Part shown: piece after piece, positions 15,630 to 20,996 of the stretch
Layout of the letters: each line of letters begins with the position of its first letter
How positions within the stretch are numbered: position 1 is the first letter of the stretch
Source: Bacteroidota bacterium
GTDB taxonomy: Bacteria; Bacteroidota; Rhodothermia; Balneolales; HLUCCA01
Direction of reading: 5' to 3'
Length of the DNA stretch: 20,996 nucleotides
Assembly: GCA_003448835.1 (NCBI GenBank)
Contig: DLXM01000241.1
Coordinates: 7,238-28,233 of the forward strand
Notes under the pieces: model-generated
What the model saw: the letters and a program-made list of their open reading frames with translations, nothing else
What the model was told of the DNA's origin: nothing
Database searches by the model: none
Translations under genes and position numbers: made by a program

Positions 15630-16949
15630 ATGATTTTAACATTAGCTTCAACAACACTGATCGTCACCGCGAGTATTATCGTATTCTTCTTGGTGATATT
15701 TCTTTTGGTATCCATCTTATTGTTTGCCAAATCAAAATTGTCTCCATCCGGACCCGTAACGATCAGAATCAACGGCGAAAAAGACTTAGTGGTATCATCA
15801 GGCTCAACCCTTTTGAGTACTCTGAGTGATAACAAGATCTTCTTGCCATCAGCTTGCGGTGGTGGTGGTACATGTATCCAGTGTAAATGTCAGATATCAG
15901 AAGGTGGAGGAAGTATCCTCCCAACTGAAACCCCACACTTTACCCGTAAAGAACAGCAAGACAACTGGAGATTGAGCTGCCAGGTTAAGGTGAAAGAAAA
16001 TATGACGATCGAAATTCCTGAAGAGGTATTTGGGATCAAAAAATGGGAAGCAACTGTCGTATCTAACTACAACGTCGCTTCATTCATTAAAGAATTTATT
16101 GTTGAAATTCCTGAGGATATGGACTACAAAGCGGGTGGTTATATCCAGATTGAAATTCCACCTTGCGAAGTAGATTATAAGGATATCGATATTGAGGCAC
16201 ACCCGGACGAACATCCGGGCGAACCAGAAAAATTCAAACTGGAATGGGATAAGTTTGGACTTTGGGATTTGAAAATGAAAAATGATGAGCTTGTTGAAAG
16301 AGCTTATTCGATGGCCAGTTATCCTGCAGAGGGACGTCGTGTCATGCTAAACGTTCGTATAGCTACACCACCTTGGGACAGAGCAGCTAATAAATGGATG
16401 GATGTAAATCCAGGTATTGCTTCATCCTATATTTTCTCAAGAAAAGCCGGCGATAAAGTTACGATTTCAGGTCCTTACGGTGAATTCTTCATCAACGAAG
16501 AAAGTACTCGAGAAATGTTATATATCGGTGGTGGTGCTGGAATGGCTCCAATGCGTTCGCACTTGTATGAGCTGTTTAAGACTATCAAAACCGGTCGAAA
16601 AGTAACGTATTGGTACGGTGGACGATCAAAACGTGAATTGTTCTATCTGGATCACTTCCGTCAACTCGAAAAATTATATGACAACTTTCAGTTTTTTGTA
16701 GTGCTATCAGAGCCATTGGAAGTAGATAATTGGGTTACTAAAAAGGATATCAATGATAAAGCTGGAGACGGATTCCTTGGATTCGTACACCAGGCAGTTA
16801 TCGATCAATATCTGAGTAAGCATCCGGAACCTGAAGAAATTGAGTACTACTTCTGTGGACCACCACTGATGAACCAGGCTGTCTTAAAAATGACGGACGA
16901 ATGGGGTGTCCCCGAAGAAAATGTGTCCTTCGATGATTTCGGAGGCTAA
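15630..16949 (+). CDS. nqrF: Na+-translocating NADH:quinone reductase subunit F (NADH-oxidising, FAD and 2Fe-2S)
   Basis: A 439-residue electron-entry subunit. An N-terminal membrane helix (about 10-32) anchors it. A 2Fe-2S ferredoxin domain follows, with Cys76, Cys82 and Cys85 in [13 protein letters not shown] and Cys117 in WRLSCQV. The reductase part has the FAD-binding motif RAYSMAS (224-230) and the NADH-binding [12 protein letters not shown] (300-311). CGPPLMN comes near the end, and the protein finishes DDFGG as usual. It is about 30 residues longer than the Vibrio protein. Part of the difference is an acidic, proline-rich insertion around 185-205 ([16 protein letters not shown]) before the conserved WDKFGLWD. 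Last gene of the operon proper; a terminator follows. Confidence 0.97.
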   Translation: MILTLASTTLIVTASIIVFFLVIFLLVSILLFAKSKLSPSGPVTIRINGEKDLVVSSGSTLLSTLSDNKIFLPSACGGGGTCIQCKCQISEGGGSILPTETPHFTRKEQQDNWRLSCQVKVKENMTIEIPEEVFGIKKWEATVVSNYNVASFIKEFIVEIPEDMDYKAGGYIQIEIPPCEVDYKDIDIEAHPDEHPGEPEKFKLEWDKFGLWDLKMKNDELVERAYSMASYPAEGRRVMLNVRIATPPWDRAANKWMDVNPGIASSYIFSRKAGDKVTISGPYGEFFINEESTREMLYIGGGAGMAPMRSHLYELFKTIKTGRKVTYWYGGRSKRELFYLDHFRQLEKLYDNFQFFVVLSEPLEVDNWVTKKDINDKAGDGFLGFVHQAVIDQYLSKHPEPEEIEYYFCGPPLMNQAVLKMTDEWGVPEENVSFDDFGG

Positions 16950-16956
16950 AACCTTT

Positions 16957-16988
16957 AAAACCTCGTATTTTATACGGGGTTTTTTTTT
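16957..16988 (+). terminator. Intrinsic terminator of the nqr operon
   Basis: The arms aaaacctcgtat (16957-16968) and atacggggtttt (16972-16983) pair around the loop ttt, with one T-G wobble. A run of nine T follows the stem's GGGG (16980-16988). It begins 7 bases after the nqrF stop and ends 21 bases before apbE. Confidence 0.9.
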
Positions 16989-17009
16989 GCCAATTAAACT
17001 TTGAATGCC

Positions 17010-18023
17010 ATGAAGAAATGTAATCTATTCCTGTTATCACTTTGCACTATCGTATTTATTTCTTGTACTCCGGCAAGTAATGAACGTTTTATTGAAAATA
17101 CAGGACGAGCCCAGGGATCAACTTATCAAATAAAATATTTATCCCCCGATGGCACGGATTTTGGAAATCAATTCGAGAATATTTTCGCTGAAATTGACAG
17201 GTCAATGAGTACGTATGTCCCAACATCGTTAATTTCAATGGTAAACAAGGGTGATACGTTGGTAACCGTCGACTCCATGTTCATAGAGGTACTTAAACGG
17301 TCCCTGGAGATCGCCGAAGAGACCAATGGTAGCTTCGATCCAACTATAGGTCCTATCGTACGGTTATGGGGATTTGGTTTCGATGAAGTGCGCTCAGATG
17401 TCACTGATGAAATGGTTAATGAAATTAAAAGCAAAACCGGTTATCTGAATGTTTCTGTAAGTGGACTTGATGTAAGCCTCCCTGCCGGATTCAATCTGGA
17501 TTTTAACGCCATCGCACAAGGGTATACGGTAGATTATCTGGCTGAATTTCTTGAAAAATCCGGTGTGGAACGATACATGATCGAAGTCGGTGGAGAAGTT
17601 CGGGCCTCTGGCACAAATGAGAGTGGAAATGTATGGAAAATTGGCGTAGATAAGCCGACTGAGGATATTGATCAACAAGATCGGTTTCAGTTTATAATTA
17701 CACTGGAGGACGCATCATTGGCAACATCCGGTAATTATCGCAAATTTTGGATTGATGAAGAAACCGGTGCCCGATATTCACATACTATTGATCCACAAAC
17801 GGGTTATCCGGCACGCAATGAGCTACTGAGTGTATCCATAGTTGCACCAAGCGCAATGGATGCAGATGCTTATGCTACTGTGTGTATGGTCGTAGGACTA
17901 TCACGTTGCCAGGATCTGCTGGAATCGAAATCGGATCTCGAAGGATACTTAATCTATGACAATGGAAATGGTGTCTGGGAGACATCCATCACAGAAGGAT
18001 TTCAGCTATTTATTCAGGAATAA
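17010..18023 (+). CDS. apbE: FAD:protein FMN transferase (ApbE), lipoprotein
   Basis: A 337-residue periplasmic flavin transferase that moves FMN from FAD to Ser/Thr of target motifs; here the obvious targets are NqrB Thr218 and NqrC Thr204. The ATG at 17010 gives a short lipoprotein signal (MKKCNLFLLSLCTIVFISC, Cys19). A TTG three codons earlier is also in frame but unlikely. Family motifs in order: RAQGSTYQIKY, GSFDPTIGPIVRLWGFG, LDFNAIAQGYTVD, EVGGEVRASG, WKIGVDKP, SHTIDPQTGYPA and the metal-binding Asp/Thr region ADAYATVCMV. All key regions are present and the length is normal. It lies 60 bases after nqrF beyond an intrinsic terminator, so expression may depend on read-through or its own promoter. 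Confidence 0.95.
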   Translation: MKKCNLFLLSLCTIVFISCTPASNERFIENTGRAQGSTYQIKYLSPDGTDFGNQFENIFAEIDRSMSTYVPTSLISMVNKGDTLVTVDSMFIEVLKRSLEIAEETNGSFDPTIGPIVRLWGFGFDEVRSDVTDEMVNEIKSKTGYLNVSVSGLDVSLPAGFNLDFNAIAQGYTVDYLAEFLEKSGVERYMIEVGGEVRASGTNESGNVWKIGVDKPTEDIDQQDRFQFIITLEDASLATSGNYRKFWIDEETGARYSHTIDPQTGYPARNELLSVSIVAPSAMDADAYATVCMVVGLSRCQDLLESKSDLEGYLIYDNGNGVWETSITEGFQLFIQE

Positions 18024-18085
18024 ATAGCTTGTTTAAACCCGTGTGGATTGGATCAAATAAATAATAATTGATATTTCGTCCTGTT

Positions 18086-18316
18086 TTAGTTTACAAACGG
18101 ACTAAATTCTTTATCGGATTTCCCATCGGTTGGGTTTTTGCACTTTTCGTCCGGACGTGCGCCACAAAAACTACATGCCTCTCCTTCAGCGTTCAGAAAC
18201 GGACTGTTACTAGCACAGGTCCCGGCAAATTCGCCATCTTTTTTTGCCCATATTTTAACTGCGATTCCGGCGAATGCGATGCCGATTAATACCACAGCGA
18301 GGATAAATTCTGTCAT
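18086..18316 (-). CDS. nqrM: Na+-NQR maturation protein NqrM (DUF539)
   Basis: A 76-residue protein with one N-terminal membrane helix (about 3-23, FILAVVLIGIAFAGIAVKIW) and a short cysteine-rich tail: Cys34 in GTCASN, then Cys48, Cys51 and Cys59 in CSFCGARPDEKC. This layout is that of NqrM, required for assembly of active Na+-NQR and thought to deliver iron to the cysteine-ligated centre between NqrD and NqrE. It is convergent with apbE, 62 bases away, which strongly supports the assignment. The ATG at 18316 has GAGAG about 8 bases upstream. In many genomes nqrM follows apbE on the same strand; here it is inverted. Confidence 0.93.
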   Translation of the reverse strand: MTEFILAVVLIGIAFAGIAVKIWAKKDGEFAGTCASNSPFLNAEGEACSFCGARPDEKCKNPTDGKSDKEFSPFVN

Positions 18317-18577
18317 AATTCTCTCAAGTTTAATGTCCCGTAATTTCGGGAATTTTCAGCCCAATTTCAATCGAATTCACACCTAAGTTGTAATGATCGG
18401 ATAGTAACCCTCCTTCTCTTTTTCTCTTTTTCACTTTTTCTCTTCTTCGCTCTCTTAACTCATTATTGGTTTTAAAAATATCATTTTATATTTAAAATAT
18501 TCAACTTACGAAGGACAGTTATGTTTTGATATATTCAATTGTCGAATTCTCTACTCTACTCATTAATCAACATCATT
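18317..18577. promoter_or_regulatory. Divergent intergenic region between nqrM and the porin gene
   Basis: 261 bases with no gene. At 18336-18351 a small hairpin (tcccg-taattt-cggga) lies in the probable nqrM leader. A 49-base pyrimidine tract covers 18408-18456. AT-rich sequence (18460-18530) fits a promoter for the porin gene, but no -33/-7 pair can be named with confidence. Confidence 0.45.
18408..18456. repeat. Polypyrimidine low-complexity tract
   Basis: 49 bases that are C or T except for one A and one G, built on an imperfect period of about 9-10 bases (tctcttttt-like units three times). On the minus strand it reads as AG-rich with several Shine-Dalgarno-like GAGAA/GGAGG words, but no start codon follows at useful spacing. 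Confidence 0.7.
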
Positions 18578-19624
18578 ATGAAAGTAATTCCATGGACAAG
18601 CATGAGATTTGGCTTAGTATCAATATTGCTACTAACCACCTCACTTAACGCTCAAGACAACACCCCATCATTTGATGATCTAAAAAATGGAATTAAAAGT
18701 GATTATTTCAATGTGAGCATGTTGTTACAATCAAATTTTAGATATTCATTTGAAGATGATGACTTCCAGGGTGGCAGAACGTTTCAGGTCCCCAATGCTC
18801 GATTGGACATCAAGGGAAATGTTGAAGGTGGATATTTTTATCGCGCTTTTTTTAATGTTGCCAGAGAGCCTAATTTACTGGATGCATACGTCGGTTATAA
18901 ATATGACAACCGATTAATAATTACGGCCGGAAGACAGAAACCAAGTCAAACGATCGATTTCATTCCGCCACCGGACGATTATGATTTCCTGGACCGTGCC
19001 AGAATTACCCGACGTCTTGTCGCATTTCGTGAAACCGGAGTTTCAGCAAAGGGTACTTTGGGTAATTTCTTCTATTATGTTGGTTTGTTTAACGGAAGCG
19101 GTACGAACAATAATCCTTTGAATAAATTTTATGGAATTGGCCGATTGCAGTACTCCATCAAAAATGTGATCCCAGGTGAAATTGTACTTGGAGTTAGTGG
19201 ATCTCAAGGTGAAGGATGGGTCAACAGAGTCGCTCCATCAGGATTTGATTATTTGGTTTACGATCGTGAAATTCTTGGTATGGATATGCAAATTTTAACT
19301 GATAAATGGTTTTTCAAATCAGAGTACTTGCATTCATGGCAAAAATATTTGTTCCCTGAATCACCTACATTCCCACTAAGAGAACATGAGTTATTTGGTT
19401 ACCACTTAAGTGCCGGATATCTGTTATCTGAAAAATTACAACTATTGGGACGAATTCAGGGATGGAATCGTGAAAATGATTACAATGATATTTACCAGAC
19501 TACCCTAGGTATGAAATATTTTGCTACACCCAATGTCAGTTTCCGATTGAATCTGGACATATACAAACCAGACTTTGGTGACCGGAAAATGGGTGTTGGA
19601 GCCATGATGCAATTCAAATTTTAG
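18578..19624 (+). CDS. Porin of the O/P (OprO/OprP-like) family
   Basis: A 348-residue outer-membrane barrel protein. The ATG at 18578 gives MKVIPWTSMRFG and a signal peptide cut after LTTSLNAQ; an upstream TTG at 18539 is in frame but adds nothing. An internal Met (18602) is an alternative start. The mature protein shows amphipathic strands ending in aromatic residues and the family features FQVPNARLDIKGNVEGG, AYVGYKYDNRLIITAGRQKPSQ, FRETGVSAKG and YYVGLFNGSG, and it ends with FKF (C-terminal aromatic, as expected for BAM recognition). Such porins pass anions, polyphosphate or phosphate in Pseudomonas; the substrate here is unknown. There is no phosphate-uptake gene nearby to support that role. 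Confidence 0.85.
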   Translation: MKVIPWTSMRFGLVSILLLTTSLNAQDNTPSFDDLKNGIKSDYFNVSMLLQSNFRYSFEDDDFQGGRTFQVPNARLDIKGNVEGGYFYRAFFNVAREPNLLDAYVGYKYDNRLIITAGRQKPSQTIDFIPPPDDYDFLDRARITRRLVAFRETGVSAKGTLGNFFYYVGLFNGSGTNNNPLNKFYGIGRLQYSIKNVIPGEIVLGVSGSQGEGWVNRVAPSGFDYLVYDREILGMDMQILTDKWFFKSEYLHSWQKYLFPESPTFPLREHELFGYHLSAGYLLSEKLQLLGRIQGWNRENDYNDIYQTTLGMKYFATPNVSFRLNLDIYKPDFGDRKMGVGAMMQFKF

Positions 19625-19629
19625 AAATA

Positions 19630-19652
19630 ACACATGGGAACAATTCCTGTGT
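19630..19652. terminator. Possible shared terminator hairpin between the convergent porin and DUF202 genes
   Basis: acaca and tgtgt form the outer stem and gg/cc continue it after a bulged T. It sits in the 39-base gap between convergent stops. No T-run follows, so this is a weak call. Confidence 0.35.
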
Positions 19653-19663
19653 CGGATTTGAAT

Positions 19664-20011
19664 CTATTCACCCGGAATTTTATCGATATCTAAATTGTGG
19701 CTGGAATAATAGCGGCGTAGTCGGTTTTTTAGCTGATAAAACCTCAATATTCCAACTACAATTAGTAAAAAGCTGAGAACCAAAGAGATATAGCCTAAAA
19801 TATGCAATCCCTCAAAATCTTTGAGCTGAATGAATGCAATCCCCCCCAGAATCAAGTAAATCGATCCCCTGATATAGGATAATAATGTACGCTCGTTTGC
19901 TAATTTAGTGCGTTCCAACGCCAAATAATCACGAAGAATGATCTCTTCATGGTTCTGAAACTCCGGACTACTGCTGTAGAATATTCGGCTTATTTGTTTT
20001 GTCCCTCGCAT
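19664..20011 (-). CDS. DUF202 (YidH-type) small membrane protein
   Basis: A 115-residue protein with the DUF202 core: RDYLALERTKLANERTLLSYIRGS, then two hydrophobic helices (about 47-66 and 71-91) separated by QLKDFEGLHI, and a basic tail (FYQLKNRLRRYY). DUF202 proteins are inner-membrane proteins of unknown function found in bacteria and fungal vacuolar complexes. The canonical family has three helices; this one has two plus a longer polar N-terminus (1-27). The ATG at 20011 has AGGA about 8 bases upstream. It is convergent with the porin gene and appears monocistronic. Confidence 0.88.
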   Translation of the reverse strand: MRGTKQISRIFYSSSPEFQNHEEIILRDYLALERTKLANERTLLSYIRGSIYLILGGIAFIQLKDFEGLHILGYISLVLSFLLIVVGILRFYQLKNRLRRYYSSHNLDIDKIPGE

Positions 20012-20625
20012 GTATCCATCCTGCGTAATTAAAATTCGTAGACCTTATTTCAATAATCAGCCGTTGAAATGACTGAGATTTCAGATCTGAACAACATCCA
20101 AATATACAAATCCTTGAGCCGAATTGCTTGTAGGCAAATAAGCTATTCATGTTGCAATTTCAAATAGAATATGGACCCGATTCTCAACAGATTCATACCC
20201 GAAAAATGACGAAAATGCCATGTAAAAATGATGTAAAATTTTGTACACAATAACAAAATTTTTCGTCCGTTAAAGGGAGCCAATTTTTTGCAACTCTAAG
20301 CACAACATAGGGTAACAATCGCAATATCACTTTTTTTGATCGCGTTATAGGGGTGTCGAATATCCATGGTTGGTCTTGTGGAATATTTTTCGCAGGATTC
20401 AAAACAAATCGAAACACGAGTTGTTTTGTCCAACTTAACCGAGTATAAAAAAAGATAGCTCAAACATTAGGTGAACGTTACCAATTGATTTGTATAACTA
20501 TCAAAACCCGTTGAATGTTGGGACAACCAGGAACAAATAGGATGAAGATCACTCCGAAAAAAATATTTCGGCTTTGTCCGGAGCGATGACACGCTCTTTT
20601 AAACACGAATTAACTTCTTTTTCAT
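20012..20625. other. 614-base stretch without a convincing gene
   Basis: AT-rich. The left part must hold the DUF202 promoter. Two short minus-strand frames (19968-20150 and 20193-20417, the latter with a GTG start) have no recognisable protein features. A near-palindrome, ggtgaacgttacc, lies at 20470-20482. The right end (20552-20600) carries nested hairpins just upstream of the terminal lipoprotein gene. Confidence 0.5.
20552..20600 (+). promoter_or_regulatory. Nested hairpins in the leader of the terminal lipoprotein gene
   Basis: Three pairings overlap. ccgaaa/tttcgg is at 20554-20559/20566-20571. ctccg/cggag is at 20552-20556/20579-20583. gagcg/cgctc is at 20581-20585/20592-20596 and is followed directly by TTTT (20597-20600). 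The second and third share bases 20581-20583 and so exclude each other, as in an attenuator. The last T is 25 bases before the ATG. It could equally be the terminator of an upstream untranslated transcript. Confidence 0.4.
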
Positions 20626-20996
20626 ATGAGACAATCTAAACTGTTTCCAAATACTCTGCTAATTGCAGGTTTAACCCTGATTTCTATTGCTTGTTCAGAT
20701 AACAATTCCGAAAACGGATCGCAAGCAACTTTCCGTGGGACTGTTCAAACAAGCGAATTTGATATGTCCAGTTTCGACAAAACAGGCGATACCTCCATTT
20801 CCAATACCCACGAGGCCGGTAAATCTGATGTTTATGCAGCCCGGGTAATGAATAATGGTGAAGTAGAGAAGATTGATGAGACTGAGACTCAAACTGATGA
20901 TCAAGGTCGTTATACGATCGCGGTTGATATGACTGCAGCTCAACGAATCGTAATTGTTGCTCAAAATAATGGGCAGACCTTGCGAAGTTTTGTTGT
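20626..20996 (+). CDS. Lipoprotein of unknown function (C-terminus outside window)
   Basis: The frame is open from the ATG at 20626 to the right edge, 123 complete codons. The protein begins MRQSKLFPNTLLIAGLTLISIACSDN, a lipoprotein signal with Cys23 in the lipobox ISIAC. The following acidic, Ser/Thr-rich sequence includes ATFRGTVQTSEF and TDDQGRYTIAVD. The GRYTIAV element recalls the carboxypeptidase-regulatory/transthyretin-like fold used in surface proteins, but that is only a hint. I do not recognise the family. No strong Shine-Dalgarno precedes the start; the leader carries hairpins at 20552-20600. Confidence 0.8.
   Translation, partial: MRQSKLFPNTLLIAGLTLISIACSDNNSENGSQATFRGTVQTSEFDMSSFDKTGDTSISNTHEAGKSDVYAARVMNNGEVEKIDETETQTDDQGRYTIAVDMTAAQRIVIVAQNNGQTLRSFV

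Noticed and set aside
19968..20150. Minus-strand 60-codon frame overlapping the start of the DUF202 gene
   Set aside because: Overlaps the DUF202 start region in another frame and has no recognisable features, while the DUF202 gene is clear.
20193..20417. Minus-strand frame with GTG start, 74 codons, in the long intergenic region
   Set aside because: The product has no signal, membrane or domain features and an unusual composition. There is no Shine-Dalgarno, and the frame covers AT-rich sequence full of short repeats. Looks like chance.

Overview
The window looks like a chromosomal segment from a Bacteroidota or Balneolota (FCB-group) bacterium. The evidence is gene content: an OmpA-type outer-membrane protein with the family's conserved linker, a six-repeat Ig-like/DUF3494 lipoprotein, an S9B dipeptidyl peptidase, a Bacteroidota-style nqrABCDEF operon, an O/P-type porin, and several genes with A-rich leaders and little or no Shine-Dalgarno sequence. 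The assignment is by sequence pattern only. I see no tRNA, rRNA, CRISPR array, insertion sequence, integrase or phage gene. The segment is probably core or soft-core genome rather than a mobile island.

Left arm (1-8177, all minus strand). In transcription order: a soluble GAF histidine kinase and a NarL/FixJ response regulator, translationally coupled; a 51-residue DUF5670/Lmo0937-type membrane protein; a small exported protein with a C-terminal hydrophobic helix; a lipoprotein with a remote clostripain/caspase-like fold; a large lipoprotein with six tandem Ig-like repeats and a DUF3494 (ice-binding-like) domain; and the N-terminal part of an outer-membrane barrel protein that runs off the left edge. 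Apart from the kinase and regulator, everything here is envelope-directed. The cluster could be an envelope or surface module, but that link is inference from position.

Centre (8366-18316). A plus-strand dipeptidyl peptidase IV ends in a strong intrinsic terminator. It is followed by the complete Na+-translocating NADH:quinone oxidoreductase operon nqrABCDEF, an intrinsic terminator, apbE (the flavin transferase that flavinylates NqrB and NqrC) and, convergent to apbE, nqrM (the maturation factor for the NqrD/NqrE iron centre). Together these make up a sodium-pumping NADH dehydrogenase with both dedicated maturation factors. The flavinylation threonines, the NqrF 2Fe-2S cysteines and the NqrD/NqrE iron-ligand cysteines are all visible.

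Right arm (18317-20996). A porin O/P-like barrel protein, a convergent DUF202 membrane protein, a 614-base stretch without a convincing gene but with hairpins at its right end, and the start of an unrecognised lipoprotein that runs off the right edge.

I did not find a clearly undescribed system. The items most worth a second look are the caspase-fold-like lipoprotein (4092-5165), the small exported protein with the C-terminal helix (5231-5674), and the nested hairpins just before the terminal lipoprotein gene (20552-20600).
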